In this document: in pieces, positions 8,773 through 17,363 of the stretch
Layout of the letters: the number at the start of each line of letters is the position of its first letter
Numbering within the stretch: the first letter of the stretch is position 1
From: Halorarius halobius
GTDB lineage: Archaea > Halobacteriota > Halobacteria > Halobacteriales > Haloarculaceae
Direction: 5' to 3'
DNA: 64,000 nt
Assembly (NCBI RefSeq): GCF_024298865.1
Contig: NZ_CP101161.1
Coordinates: 579,227 to 643,226, forward strand
The notes under the pieces: generated by a model
Told to the model about the DNA's origin: nothing
Databases searched by the model: none
What the model saw: only the letters and a program-made list of their open reading frames with translations
Position numbers and translations under genes: made by a program

Positions 8773-9030
8773 ATGACGCTGGAACTGTACGAACTGGAGG
8801 GCTGTCCGTACTGCGCGAAGGTGAAACAGAAACTCGACGAACTCGACCTGGAGTACGAGTCGCACATGGTGCCCCGCTCGCACGACGAGCGGACCGAAGT
8901 GAAGGAAGTCAGCGGACAGACGGGCGTGCCCGTCCTGGTCGACACCGACCACGGCGTCGAGGGGATGTCCGAGAGCGACGACATCGTCGCGTACCTCGAG
9001 AAGACGTACGGACAGGAAGCGAGCGCCTGA
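8773..9030 (+). CDS. Glutaredoxin-like thiol protein (CPYC)
   Basis: An 85-residue thioredoxin-fold protein with the active site CPYC at residues 12-15 in LYELEGCPYCAKVKQKL. It also has the cis-proline motif TGVPVLVD and the glutathione-site-like SESDDIVAYLEKTYG. Haloarchaea use gamma-glutamylcysteine rather than glutathione, so it probably reduces mixed disulfides with that thiol or serves as a general thiol-disulfide carrier. A paralogue with CPFC lies at 51184-51483. It is divergent from hemC and convergent with hemL. No operon partner is seen. Confidence 0.9.
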   Translation: MTLELYELEGCPYCAKVKQKLDELDLEYESHMVPRSHDERTEVKEVSGQTGVPVLVDTDHGVEGMSESDDIVAYLEKTYGQEASA

Positions 9031-9075
9031 GCCCCGAGCGCCGGGTACTCGGCCGCTGACCGCCGTTTTGCCACA

Positions 9076-9268
9076 AACCTTATTCCCACCCAGTAGCGGG
9101 TTCGTACTGCGAGCGGGACTCGCGAGGGTCACACGCCTGCCTCGCAGGCGGACCCTCTTTCACGTTCGCGATGACGCTCGCGTCGTGCGCCGACATCGCG
9201 TCCCGGGACAGTCGCTCCCGGGCGGACGGCGGCTTCGGCCGCCGTGAGCGGTCTCCCCGCGGGGACCC
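9076..9268 (+). ncRNA. Candidate structured RNA: chain of six stem-loops
   Basis: The gap between the glutaredoxin and hemL ends has no gene but a dense run of hairpins. Paired arms are 9109-9113/9119-9123; 9124-9130/9151-9157 enclosing 9134-9140/9144-9150 with a three-base bulge; 9167-9173/9194-9200; 9202-9208/9216-9222; 9226-9233/9238-9245 closed by a TTCG tetraloop; and 9250-9253 with 9255-9257 against 9261-9267. A TATA-like ACCTTATT (about 9077-9084) lies some 25 bases before the first hairpin on the plus strand. The TTCG loop is also on the plus strand. No known RNA family was recognised. The alternative is a cluster of repeat or terminator hairpins between convergent genes. Confidence 0.35.
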
Positions 9269-9281
9269 ACGACGGCGCCGT

Positions 9282-10628
9282 TCAGAGACACTCCCTGTAC
9301 GCGTCCAGCGTCCGCTCAACGTCCTCCTCGGTGTGGGCATAGGAGACGAAGTTCGCCTCGTACTGGTTCTGCGAGACGAGTACGCCCGCCTCGCGCATCG
9401 CCGGCCGGAACAGCCGCGCGTAGCGGTCCGTCTCCATCCGGCTCACGTCCCGGCCACCCTTCGGGCACTCCTCGAACCGCGGGCAGTCGGGGTTCTGCCG
9501 ACAGCCGTTCGTGCACGTGTCGCCCTCCGCCTGTGGTGGGCTGTCGGCCCGCGTGAACGCCACCTTGAAGATGGAGTCGGTGCCGACGACGGTGTACCCG
9601 GGCGCCTGCTCGGCGACGATGTCGGTCAGCCCCTCCCGGAGTTGGCGGCCGATGTCGTTCACGTGGTCGTACACGTCGTTCTCGGCGGCGAACTTCAGCG
9701 TCTCCAGCCCCGCGGCCATCGTCGCCGGATGCCCCGAGAACGTTCCCGCCTGGAACACCTCGCCCGAGGGGGTGAACTGCTCGACGTACTCCGTCTTGCC
9801 GCCGATGGCGCCGACGGGGAAGCCGCCGCCGATTATCTTCCCGAACGTCGTCAGATCGGGGTCGATGCCGAACTTCCCCTGTGCACACTGGAGGCCGCCG
9901 ACCCGGAACCCGGTGATGACCTCGTCCCAGACGAGGAGCGCGCCCGCGCCCGTACAGAGGTCGCGGAGCGTCTCGTGGTAGCCGTCCACGGGGTAGGCGA
10001 TGCCGGCGTTCGCCTGCACGGGTTCGACGAGCACGCAGGCGATGTCGTCGCCGTGCTCCTCGAACACGCGCTTGGCGGCGTCGGCGTCGTTGAACGGCAC
10101 CGGGAGCGTGTGCTCGGCGAACGACTGGGGGATGCCGTTCGTCGACGGCCGCGGGTGGTCGGCGTCGCCCTCGACGAGCGTCGACTCCTGAGCGCCGTGG
10201 TAGCCGCCCTGCATCACGACCACCTTGTTCCGGCCGGTGACCGCGCGGGCGAGTCGCACCGCCGAGACGGTGGCCTCGGTGCCGCTGTTGACGAACCGGA
10301 GCATCTCGACGGAGGGGACGTGCCGGGCGACGAACTCGGCGTGGTCGACCTCGAGTTCCGTCGGCATCCCGAACAGCGGGCCGTCGGCGACGCGCTTCTG
10401 GACGGCGGCGGTCACCGATTCGGGCAAGTCGTGGCCGAGGAGCAGGGGACCGAGCCCCTGTATCCAGTCGACGTAGCGGTTGCCGTCGGCGTCGACGACG
10501 TGGCCACCGTCGCCCGTGCGGGCGAAGACTGGGTACGGCTGGGGAGCGGCACGCACCGCGCTGTTGACTCCACCGGGGAGGACGGAGAGGGCACGGTCGT
10601 ACAGCTCCCGCGAGCGGTCGTGATTCAT
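9282..10628 (-). CDS. hemL: Glutamate-1-semialdehyde 2,1-aminomutase
   Basis: This PLP enzyme converts glutamate-1-semialdehyde to 5-aminolevulinate, the entry to tetrapyrrole synthesis by the C5 route. The chosen ATG at 10628 gives 448 residues beginning [20 protein letters not shown], the family start; an open extension upstream lacks similarity. The PLP lysine is in [17 protein letters not shown] near residue 264. Near residue 375 there is a Cys-rich insertion with four cysteines spaced C-x3-C-x5-C-x6-C, which is not part of bacterial HemL. The palindrome ACGGCGCCGT just beyond the stop could help termination. Confidence 0.95.
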   Translation of the reverse strand: MNHDRSRELYDRALSVLPGGVNSAVRAAPQPYPVFARTGDGGHVVDADGNRYVDWIQGLGPLLLGHDLPESVTAAVQKRVADGPLFGMPTELEVDHAEFVARHVPSVEMLRFVNSGTEATVSAVRLARAVTGRNKVVVMQGGYHGAQESTLVEGDADHPRPSTNGIPQSFAEHTLPVPFNDADAAKRVFEEHGDDIACVLVEPVQANAGIAYPVDGYHETLRDLCTGAGALLVWDEVITGFRVGGLQCAQGKFGIDPDLTTFGKIIGGGFPVGAIGGKTEYVEQFTPSGEVFQAGTFSGHPATMAAGLETLKFAAENDVYDHVNDIGRQLREGLTDIVAEQAPGYTVVGTDSIFKVAFTRADSPPQAEGDTCTNGCRQNPDCPRFEECPKGGRDVSRMETDRYARLFRPAMREAGVLVSQNQYEANFVSYAHTEEDVERTLDAYRECL

Positions 10629-10743
10629 GGGCGGGCGTTGGGCCGGCCACCGGTTAGTCCTTTCTCGTTGCGCGCGAGTGACCGCTCGGCGCGCGGACGC
10701 CACCCCGAAGGGCTGATAACGCCGGCCGGCAACTAGCGGGTAG

Positions 10744-11382
10744 ATGCTGCCCTCCTCGTGGAAACGGGACTTCGCAAGCGGGCTCGTCGTGCTCGTGCCG
10801 ATACTCGTGACGGCGTTCGTCGTCGCCTACGTGTACACGGCCATCCTGAGCATCGGCATCCTCTCGGACGTGTTTCCCCAGGGCACCAAGGGCTACACCA
10901 TCGTCCTGGTCACGCTGGTCATCTTCGTGCTCGTCGTGCTGTCCATCGGCTACCTGATGCGGACGACGCTGGGTGACCTCATGGAGGCGGGGCTCGACAG
11001 CCTGTTCAACCGCCTGCCCGGCCTGCGCATCGTCTACAACGCCTCGAAGATGGCCGCCGAGACGGCGCTTTCCGGCACCGACGACCTGCAAGCGCCCGTG
11101 AAACTGGAGACATGGAACGGGATGCGGATGACCGCGTTCAAGACGGGGAAGTCGACCCGCGACGGCCGCGACGTCCTCTTTTTGCCGACCGCACCGAACA
11201 TCACCACCGGGTTCGTCATCGAGGTGGACCCCGGCGAGTACGAGGAGACCGACGAGAGCGTCGAGGACGCGCTGACGCGCATCCTCTCTGCGGGGTTCGG
11301 TGAGTCGCGCGACCAGTCCATCCCCATCGACATCACCGAGGAGGACGGCGTCGTCGCCAGCGACGGGAGCGGCGACGACTAG
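10744..11382 (+). CDS. DUF502 family membrane protein
   Basis: A 212-residue protein with two long hydrophobic segments (about residues 12-38 and 54-76), then a soluble domain beginning [21 protein letters not shown]. This is the pattern of DUF502. It contains the family-like segments [19 protein letters not shown] and an acidic haloarchaeal C-terminus. It is anchored in the cytoplasmic membrane; its function is not known. It faces the proline dehydrogenase gene and the two coding regions overlap by four bases at their 3' ends. Confidence 0.85.
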   Translation: MLPSSWKRDFASGLVVLVPILVTAFVVAYVYTAILSIGILSDVFPQGTKGYTIVLVTLVIFVLVVLSIGYLMRTTLGDLMEAGLDSLFNRLPGLRIVYNASKMAAETALSGTDDLQAPVKLETWNGMRMTAFKTGKSTRDGRDVLFLPTAPNITTGFVIEVDPGEYEETDESVEDALTRILSAGFGESRDQSIPIDITEEDGVVASDGSGDD

Positions 11383-12209
11383 CCTAGAATCGCACGGAGC
11401 GCGAACAGCGCGTTCTCCTTGCGCTCGCGGACGCGCCGGTAGAAGTACGACAGCCACTTGTCGCCGTACGGGACGTACTGGTTCACGTCGTAGCCCGCCT
11501 CGGCGAGCTGGAACTGTGCTTCCTCTCGGACGCCCATCAGCATCTGTATCTCGAACTCGGTGCCGTACTCGTCGTGGAGGTCCAGTGCGTACCCGACCAT
11601 CTCCGGGTCGTGGCTCCCGACGGCGACGTGGTCGGCGTGCTCGAACAGGTACTCCAGTTCCTCGCGGTAGCGCTCGTTCACCGTCGCCTTCCCCCTGTAC
11701 GCGACCTCCTTCGGCGGGTCGTAGGCCCCCTTCACCAGCCGGACGGTTCCCGGAAGCTCGACGAGGCGTTCGAGGTCCTCGCGCGTCCGCCGCAGGTTCG
11801 CCTGCACGCAGACGCCCATCGCCGCGTGGTCGGTGACGTGGTGCTCGAAGGCGTCGAGCGTCGCGTCCGTCGTCGTGTGGTCCTCCATGTCCAGCCAGAC
11901 GAACACGCCGCGGACCTCGGCGCGCGCGACCACGTCCGCAAGGTTCTCGCGGAACACGTCTTCGCCGACGTCGATGCCCAGTTGGCTCGGCTTCACCGAG
12001 ATGCAGGCGTCGACGCCCGCGTCCGCGATGTCGTCGACCAAGTCGCAGTAGGCGGCGGCGTCGTCGGCCGCCTTCGCCGGGTCGTCGTAATGTTCCCCGA
12101 GGAGGTTGAGGATGGCCCCCACGCCGTCGGCGTTCAACTCCCGTACGTGGTCGAGCGCCGCGGGCGCGTCCTCGCCCGCGACGAAGTTGTTCGCTACAGG
12201 GGGAATCAT
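11379..12209 (-). CDS. Proline dehydrogenase
   Basis: FAD-dependent oxidation of proline to pyrroline-5-carboxylate. The selected ATG at 12209 gives 276 residues starting MIPPVANNFVAG, typical of short single-domain archaeal and Gram-positive PRODH. Family motifs visible are ISVKPSQLG (near residue 75), VRLVKGAYDPPKEVAYRGK (near 160) and the C-terminal YVPYGDKWLSYFYRRVRERKEN, whose paired arginines bind the proline carboxylate. It lacks the P5C dehydrogenase half of PutA. A longer upstream open frame was ignored because it lacks PRODH similarity and runs antisense to carS. Confidence 0.93.
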   Translation of the reverse strand: MIPPVANNFVAGEDAPAALDHVRELNADGVGAILNLLGEHYDDPAKAADDAAAYCDLVDDIADAGVDACISVKPSQLGIDVGEDVFRENLADVVARAEVRGVFVWLDMEDHTTTDATLDAFEHHVTDHAAMGVCVQANLRRTREDLERLVELPGTVRLVKGAYDPPKEVAYRGKATVNERYREELEYLFEHADHVAVGSHDPEMVGYALDLHDEYGTEFEIQMLMGVREEAQFQLAEAGYDVNQYVPYGDKWLSYFYRRVRERKENALFALRAILG

Positions 12210-12336
12210 GCCCGCAAATACTGCCGGCAGGGTTATGACGCTTTCCGGATACGGCTCGTCGGGGAACGCTCCGAACCTCCGTCTGACGGCGCCGTCGAAC
12301 CCGGTTCGTTTTTGTGTCGGCCGCCGACACGCCGGT

Positions 12337-12885
12337 ATGGTCGTCGAGACGGTCGTGGTCGCGCTGTGGGCGATGCTACCCGCGTACGTCCCGAACAACG
12401 CCGCGGTGCTGTTCGGCGGCGGGGCGCCCATCGACGGCGGCCGGGAGTGGCGCGGCCGCCGTCTGCTCGGTGACGGGAAGACGTGGCGAGGTACCGCCGT
12501 CGGTATCGCCGCGGGCGTCGCGCTCGCCATCGTCCTCGACGCCGTCCAGCCCGCCGTCTCCGGCGCCACCGGCTTCGACATCCCGGGGTTCCCGCTTGCC
12601 GTCGGCGCGGCGCTTGCCGCGGGTGCGATGCTCGGTGACATCCTCGCGTCGTTCCTCAAGCGCCGCACCGGCCGCGACCGGGGCGCGGCGTTCCCGGGAC
12701 TCGACCAACTCGACTTCGTGGTGGTCTCGCTCCTGCTGGTCGCGCTGGTGGCACCCACGTGGTTCCGGGGTGTGTTCCTGTCGGAGCCGCTTCGGCTGGT
12801 CGTGGTGCTCGTGGCTACGCCGCTGTTGCATCTGGTAACGAACGCCGGCGCGTACGTGCTGGGGCTGAAAGACGAGCCCTACTAG
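12337..12885 (+). CDS. carS: CDP-archaeol synthase
   Basis: This integral membrane enzyme transfers CMP from CTP to unsaturated archaetidic acid, forming CDP-archaeol for archaeal phospholipids. The 182-residue product has about five membrane segments and the diagnostic cytoplasmic stretch RRLLGDGKTWRGTAVG (about residues 42-57). It also has GAMLGDILASFLKRRTGRDRG and FPGLDQLDFVV, with acidic residues likely to bind Mg2+. It ends VTNAGAYVLGLKDEPY. The ATG at 12337 is preceded by GTTTTTGTG about 25 bases upstream, a plausible promoter. It is divergent from proline dehydrogenase. Confidence 0.93.
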   Translation: MVVETVVVALWAMLPAYVPNNAAVLFGGGAPIDGGREWRGRRLLGDGKTWRGTAVGIAAGVALAIVLDAVQPAVSGATGFDIPGFPLAVGAALAAGAMLGDILASFLKRRTGRDRGAAFPGLDQLDFVVVSLLLVALVAPTWFRGVFLSEPLRLVVVLVATPLLHLVTNAGAYVLGLKDEPY

Positions 12886-13044
12886 TCCAGTTTCTTCACG
12901 TCGAGCCTGCGGCCGTCTACGGGCGAGCAAGCAGTTCGCCCGCACGGCCCGAGACGATGGAGCCACCCGGTTGCGCAAAACCGGAGGAGAGTACGCGGGC
13001 GTGCTCCCCCGCGGCGCTTCGCGCTACCCCGTTCCGTGCGCCCA

Positions 13045-13058
13045 CGAAGGTTCAAGTA
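13045..13058 (+). promoter_or_regulatory. BRE/TATA-like promoter of small RNA copy A
   Basis: CGAAGGTTCAAGTA resembles a haloarchaeal BRE plus TATA box. It ends 22 bases before the conserved GTGACGTA at 13081, so transcription could begin there. The following bases GGAACGCGGCCAC recur after the TATA box of the gene at 49437. Confidence 0.45.
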
Positions 13059-13080
13059 GGGGAACGCGGCCACCCGCCCC

Positions 13081-13155
13081 GTGACGTAGCCGTCGCGGCG
13101 GGGCGAACGAGGCGGTTGCGCGACCCACCGCCCCGCCGAGCAGGGGGTCGCCTGT
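13081..13155 (+). ncRNA. Candidate small RNA, copy A (pseudoknot-forming)
   Basis: This 75-base element recurs on the other strand at 42281-42355. It starts GTGACGTA. It then has stem arms GGCGGGGCG (13097-13105) and CGCCCCGCC (13129-13137). Inside the loop GCGACCC (13120-13126) can pair with GGGTCGC (13145-13151) outside it, giving an H-type pseudoknot. Linkers differ between the copies while the start, both stems and GGCGAAC are kept. The promoter-like site above fits a start at 13081. Its 3' end abuts the stop codon of the GNAT gene on the opposite strand. It could instead be a 3' element of that gene. Confidence 0.5.
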
Positions 13156-13664
13156 CAGCCCAGTTCCTTCCGGTAGAGCCGTAGCGTCAGCGCCTCCCCG
13201 GCGAACGTCACCTCGGCGTCCCGTTCGTGGACGAACCCGTTCGTCTCGTAGAGCCGCTGGGCCGCGGTCAACCGCGGCATCGTGTCGAGCACGAGCGCGT
13301 CGAACCCCGCGTCCCGGGCGCGGGCTTCGAGTTCGTCGTAGAGGCGCTGGCCGAACCCCCGGCGCTGGTGGTCGGGAGCGACGCGCATCCGCTTTATCTC
13401 GGCCGTCCGGTCCGGCAGGTCGCCGAACAGCGGCTCCGTCCCGCCGTCCAGCGGCCGGTACGCACCCATGGCGACCACCTCGTCGGCGAGCGTTCCGACC
13501 AAGAACGCCCCGCCGTCGAGATACGTCCCCTCGACGTCGTCGAGATCGGGGTCCTCGGCGTCTTCGGCGAACCCGCCGGCGTCCCGCATCGCCGCGGCGT
13601 GGAGGCGTTTGACCGCCCGCTCGTCGTCGGACCGATACCGGCGGACCGTCAGGTCCCTGGTCAC
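13155..13664 (-). CDS. GNAT family N-acetyltransferase
   Basis: A 169-residue acetyltransferase using acetyl-CoA on an unknown amine. The acetyl-CoA binding loop is clear: RMRVAPDHQRRGFGQRLYDELEARARDAG (motif A is Q-R-R-G-F-G, near residue 99). The later LTAAQRLYETNGF (near 137) is the C-terminal GNAT pattern. The opening TRDLTVRRYRSDDERAVKRLH is the usual start. Its end overlaps the neighbouring RNA element, and its ATG overlaps the stop of the gamma-glutamylcyclotransferase-like gene by four bases, so the two are coupled. Residue pattern is closest to RimI/ArgA-like small GNATs; the substrate is unknown. Confidence 0.88.
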   Translation of the reverse strand: MTRDLTVRRYRSDDERAVKRLHAAAMRDAGGFAEDAEDPDLDDVEGTYLDGGAFLVGTLADEVVAMGAYRPLDGGTEPLFGDLPDRTAEIKRMRVAPDHQRRGFGQRLYDELEARARDAGFDALVLDTMPRLTAAQRLYETNGFVHERDAEVTFAGEALTLRLYRKELG

Positions 13665-14050
13665 GACTCGACCTGGACCACGACGCCCTCGCTGTCGACG
13701 TAGCGTTCGACCCGCTCGGCGAGCGTGCCGTCGCCCGGCCAGCCGACGGCTTCCTCGCTGTCCAGTCGGTCGGGGTCGCCGACGTACACCTCGGCCGTCC
13801 GGCCGTCGTCGGTCGGGACGGACACCCGGACGTACAGCCCCGAGTCCACGCCCTCGTAGCGGTCGAGCGCCTCCATCTGCTCGGTGGTGAGCAGTTGCCC
13901 CTCGACGGTGCCGCCCGGCGCGAGCGTCGGGTACTCGCCCTCGACGGCGTGGACGCCATGGAGGGTCGCGTCCGCGCCGAAGGTGGCGTCCGGCACGACC
14001 GCGAGTGCCTGATGCGGGTCGAGTAGCGTGCCGTAGACGAACACGTCCAT
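13661..14050 (-). CDS. Gamma-glutamylcyclotransferase-like (AIG2/GGCT) protein
   Basis: The ATG at 14050 gives 129 residues opening MDVFVYGTLLDPHQ, the hallmark YGTL loop of the GGCT/AIG2 fold. The catalytic acid is probable in MEALDRYEGVDSGLYVRVSV (near residue 68). Family members release 5-oxoproline from gamma-glutamyl amino acids or amines. This fits haloarchaea, which use gamma-glutamylcysteine as a thiol, but the substrate here is not shown. It is translated just before the GNAT gene with a four-base overlap. Upstream open sequence in this frame runs antisense to the MATE gene and was excluded. Confidence 0.85.
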   Translation of the reverse strand: MDVFVYGTLLDPHQALAVVPDATFGADATLHGVHAVEGEYPTLAPGGTVEGQLLTTEQMEALDRYEGVDSGLYVRVSVPTDDGRTAEVYVGDPDRLDSEEAVGWPGDGTLAERVERYVDSEGVVVQVES

Positions 14051-14123
14051 ACCGGCCGGACGGGCGCCCGCACCAAAGTTCCGACTCCGGTACGCTGAAT
14101 GGGTAGTCGCCCGAGCCACGGGT

Positions 14124-15500
14124 ATGGACACGCGCCGGCTCCGTGCGGTGTGGACGCGCGTGTTCGCGCTGGCGTGGCCCGTGATGGCCGAGCAGACGTT
14201 CCGCACGGCGATGCGGACGACGGACGTGCTGGTGACGGCGCTGTTCTCGCCGGCCGCGGTCGTCGCCATCGGCCTCGCGGACCTGTACGCGCGGTTCCCG
14301 CTCCGCATCGGACTCGGCCTCGGCGGCGGCGCCATCGCGCTCTCCTCGCAGGACACCGGCGCCGCGAGCGTCGAGAACCGCGACGAGGCGGTGACGCAGG
14401 CCCTCGTCGTCGCCTTCCTGCTGGGGGTGCCGTTCGTCGCCGTCGGCGGCCTGTTCGGCGAGACGGCCATCCGCGTGTTCGGCGCGAGCGACGACGTCGT
14501 TCGCCTCGGCGCGACGTACCTCGCCATCGTGTTCGCCACCGCGCCCGCGCGGCTGGTCGCGCTCGTCGGTGCCCGTTCGCTACAGGGCACCGGCGACACC
14601 CGCACCCCGATGTACGTCAACGTGTTCGCCAACTCACTGAACATCGCCGGGAGCGTCGTCCTCGGACTGGGGCTGTTCGGCGCTCCGCGCCTCGAAATCG
14701 TCGGCGTCGGCCTCGCCACCGCGACGGCGAACGTCGTCACCGCCGTCCTGTTGCTCGCGGCCATCGCCTCGTCGTACACGGCGGCGTCGTTCACCCTGCC
14801 CCGCCAACTCGTCGTCGTCCGTCAGTTGTTGCAGGTGAGCGCGCCCCGAATCGCCGAGGGGTTCGCCTCCGAACTCGCCGAGTTCCCGTTCAACGCCCTG
14901 TTGCTCGGCTTCCCGAACGGCCGCGCGGTCAACGCCGGTTTCCAGATAGGCCGCCGCGTCTACCAGCAGGTCACCGGCCCGCTGTCGCGCGGCTACAACG
15001 TCGCCGCCTCGGTGCTGGTCGGCCAGTCGCTCGGCGAGGGCGCGCCCGACGAGGCGCGGTACGACGGCCGCGCGGTCGCGGCGCTTGGCGTCGTGACCGT
15101 CGGCACCGTCGGCGTCCTGCTCGTCGTCGCGGCGCCGTCGGCCGTCGGGCTGTTCACCGACGACCCTGCGACGGCACGCTACGCGACGGCGTTCGCCCGC
15201 GTGTACGGCGTCTCGGGCGTCGCGCTCGTCACGTTCTCGGCGCTGTCCGGCGGCCTGCAGGGCGCAAGCGAGACCCGCATCCCCTTCCTCGCGCGCACCA
15301 CGGGGATGTTCGGGCTGTTCCTCGGGCTGTCGTGGCTCCTCGGCCGGACGCTCGGCTACGGTCCGGCGGGCGCGTACGTCGGCGTCGCCGCCGCCTACGG
15401 GTGGATGGCCGTCGTCGTCGCCGGAGGATTCGAGCGCTCCGACTGGGCGGGCCGAGCCGCCGAGATGATGGCCGAGCGGGGGAGTAGCCCCACGGATTAG
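14124..15500 (+). CDS. MATE family efflux transporter
   Basis: A 458-residue protein with about 12 membrane helices arranged as two homologous halves, each starting with a helix like FALAWPVMAEQTFRTAMRTTDVL. This is the NorM/DinF multidrug and toxin extrusion pattern; it would export cations or lipophilic compounds using Na+ or H+. The internal segment VGARSLQGTGDTRTPMYVNV (near residue 155) and its counterpart GGLQGASETRIPFLARTTGM in the second half are the family repeats. It is probably in the cytoplasmic membrane. The 3' end overlaps the convergent VTT-domain gene by four bases. Confidence 0.92.
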   Translation: MDTRRLRAVWTRVFALAWPVMAEQTFRTAMRTTDVLVTALFSPAAVVAIGLADLYARFPLRIGLGLGGGAIALSSQDTGAASVENRDEAVTQALVVAFLLGVPFVAVGGLFGETAIRVFGASDDVVRLGATYLAIVFATAPARLVALVGARSLQGTGDTRTPMYVNVFANSLNIAGSVVLGLGLFGAPRLEIVGVGLATATANVVTAVLLLAAIASSYTAASFTLPRQLVVVRQLLQVSAPRIAEGFASELAEFPFNALLLGFPNGRAVNAGFQIGRRVYQQVTGPLSRGYNVAASVLVGQSLGEGAPDEARYDGRAVAALGVVTVGTVGVLLVVAAPSAVGLFTDDPATARYATAFARVYGVSGVALVTFSALSGGLQGASETRIPFLARTTGMFGLFLGLSWLLGRTLGYGPAGAYVGVAAAYGWMAVVVAGGFERSDWAGRAAEMMAERGSSPTD

Positions 15501-16012
15501 AACAGCGACAGCAGGCCGCCGACGACCAGCAGGGTCACCAGCAGGCGACCGAGGTTGCCGACGAACGCCGCAACGGCGAACTTCCGGTAGTCGGGGTCGA
15601 GTACCGAGAATGCGTACACCGAGGTGGTGTCGGGCAACAGCGGCACGCACAGCGTCAGCGCCAACCCGACGTAGCCGTGTCGCTGGACGAACCCCCGGAG
15701 CTCCATGAACCGGGGGAGTCCCGGCAGTCGTGCGGTGATTCGCTGAAGGGCGGCGAACTCGGTGACGCTCCGGCTGACGTGCAGTGCGACGACGCTCCCG
15801 AGCGCCTTCCCGACGCTGGAGACGAGCACGATGACCGCGAGCGTCACGGGGTACGACAGCCCGAGCCGGAGCGGCGCGGCGAGGACGATTTCCCCTGGTA
15901 ACGGCAGGACGAACGCGACGAGAAACGAGTAGACGAAGACGACGACCAGCCCCGCGGGGCCGGTCGCGGTACGGACGAGCGTCTCGATGGGTTCAAGCGC
16001 GATGGAGGGCAC
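15497..16012 (-). CDS. VTT-domain (DedA-like) membrane protein
   Basis: The GTG at 16012 gives 171 residues; the larger open frame upstream is antisense to citrate synthase. The protein has four or five membrane segments with a re-entrant-type stretch FVLPLPGEIVLAAPLRLG (near residue 33). The Gly-rich helix SSVGKALGSVVALHVSR and the FVQRHGYVGLALTLCVPLLPDTTSVYAFS segment are typical of the VTT/SNARE-associated family. DedA proteins are implicated in lipid transport or membrane homeostasis; the role here is unknown. A second DedA-like gene lies at 40000-40554. Confidence 0.8.
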   Translation of the reverse strand: MPSIALEPIETLVRTATGPAGLVVVFVYSFLVAFVLPLPGEIVLAAPLRLGLSYPVTLAVIVLVSSVGKALGSVVALHVSRSVTEFAALQRITARLPGLPRFMELRGFVQRHGYVGLALTLCVPLLPDTTSVYAFSVLDPDYRKFAVAAFVGNLGRLLVTLLVVGGLLSLF

Positions 16013-16053
16013 GCTACCGGTCGTTCGAGGAGGGGTAGAGTAACGGTTTCGGC

Positions 16054-17205
16054 TTACCGGTCGCCGAGCGCCGGGAACTCGCGGTCGGTCTCGCCCGTGT
16101 AGTGGGCGCGGGGGCGAATGAGGCGGTTGTCCTCCTGATACTCGAGCGTGTGACCGATCCAGCCGCCGACCCGCGACATGGCGAAGATGGGGGTGAACAT
16201 GTCGACGGCGATGCCGAGCTGGTAGTAGACCGTGCCGGAGTAGAAGTCGACGTTCGGGGCGATACCCTTCTCGACGAGCCCCTTCTCCGCGAAGTACCCC
16301 TCGATGGCGTCGGCCATGTCGTACCATTTGGTGTCGCCGGAGGCCTCCCCCAGCTCCTTCGATTTCGTCTCCAGAATCTTCGCGCGGGGGTCCTTCACGT
16401 TGTAGACGCGGTGGCCCATCCCGGGCACGCGCCAGTTCTCGCGCTCCTCGCGGGCGCGCTCGACGAACTCGACGGGGTCCTCGCCGCTGTCGTCTATCTC
16501 CAACAGCATCTCCATGACGTCCTGGTTGGCGCCGCCGTGGAGCGGCCCCGAGAGCGCGCCGATACCGCCCGTGACCGACGAGTAGAGGTCCGCCAGTGTC
16601 GAGCCGATGACCATCGCGGTGAACGTGGAGGCGTTCAGCCCGTGGTCGGCGTGCAGGGTCAACGCCATGTCGAACGTCTCTTCGGCGACCGGGTCCGGCT
16701 CCGCGCCGGTGAGCATGTAGAGGAAGTTGGCGGCGTGGCTCAGGTCGTCGCGGGGCTCCAGCGGCTCCTCGCCCCGACGGACGCGGTCGAACGCGGCCAG
16801 CACGGTGGGCATCTTCGCCGTCACCTTGCGGCCGATGCGGCGGGCCGCCTCGAGGTCGCCGCCTTCGGGGTCGGCGTCGTCCTCCGCCGAGAGATAGGAA
16901 GTGAGCGTCCGGAGCGCGGCCATCGGCTCCTCGTCGGCCTCGGCCAGCGCCCGAACGGTGTCGAGGACGGCGTCGTCGACGGACCGGGCCGCAACGAGCG
17001 ACTCGTTGAACTCCGACAGCTCCGACTCGGTGGGGAGTTCGCCGTGCCACAGCAGGTAGACGACCTCCTCGAAGGTGGCGCCCTCGGCGAGGTCCTCGAT
17101 GTCGTAGCCGCGGTAGATGAGCCGCCCGGCGTCACCGTCGATATAGCTGAGCGACGACTCGGCGACGACCACGCCCTCGAGCCCCTTCTTGAGTTCCTCG
17201 GACAT
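16054..17205 (-). CDS. Citrate synthase
   Basis: The enzyme condenses acetyl-CoA and oxaloacetate into citrate at the head of the TCA cycle. The 383-residue length fits archaeal type I citrate synthases. Key features are LSYIDGDAGRLIYRGYDIEDLA at the N-terminus, the first active-site His in LHADHGLNASTFTAMV, the GGANQDVMEML helix, and the second His in PGMGHRVYNVKDPRAKIL. The catalytic Asp lies in PNVDFYSGTVYYQLG. It is a single-gene unit here, about 40 bases upstream of the VTT gene on the same strand. It could be 2-methylcitrate synthase, but nothing nearby suggests that. Confidence 0.95.
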   Translation of the reverse strand: MSEELKKGLEGVVVAESSLSYIDGDAGRLIYRGYDIEDLAEGATFEEVVYLLWHGELPTESELSEFNESLVAARSVDDAVLDTVRALAEADEEPMAALRTLTSYLSAEDDADPEGGDLEAARRIGRKVTAKMPTVLAAFDRVRRGEEPLEPRDDLSHAANFLYMLTGAEPDPVAEETFDMALTLHADHGLNASTFTAMVIGSTLADLYSSVTGGIGALSGPLHGGANQDVMEMLLEIDDSGEDPVEFVERAREERENWRVPGMGHRVYNVKDPRAKILETKSKELGEASGDTKWYDMADAIEGYFAEKGLVEKGIAPNVDFYSGTVYYQLGIAVDMFTPIFAMSRVGGWIGHTLEYQEDNRLIRPRAHYTGETDREFPALGDR

Positions 17206-17333
17206 GTCGTGAACCTTCCGAGCGTCCCGGGAAAAGCATTATCGTTCACGCATCCGCGCTCGGGCGCGGACGCGCTCGCCCTCCCGCGAACCCATGCGTG
17301 GGTGACCCCGTCGCCGCCCTGCCGCCGCGTAGG

Positions 17334-17340
17334 TTTTTAC
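17334..17340 (+). promoter_or_regulatory. TATA-like box of the PhoU/TrkA-C gene
   Basis: TTTTTAC lies 24 bases before the ATG at 17364, in the position expected for a leaderless transcript. Confidence 0.45.
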
Positions 17341-17363
17341 CCCCGGCCACGGAAGCGAGAGGT

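Noticed and set aside
9091-9125. A possible tRNA, because of a GGGTTCG stretch
   Set aside because: No T-loop purine pattern, no acceptor stem and no anticodon arm could be built around it.
12882-13073. A 63-codon minus-strand frame ending DGRRLDVKKLD
   Set aside because: The ending looks protein-like, but codon third positions are not GC-rich as in neighbours, there is no clear promoter or domain, and it overlaps the promoter of small RNA copy A.
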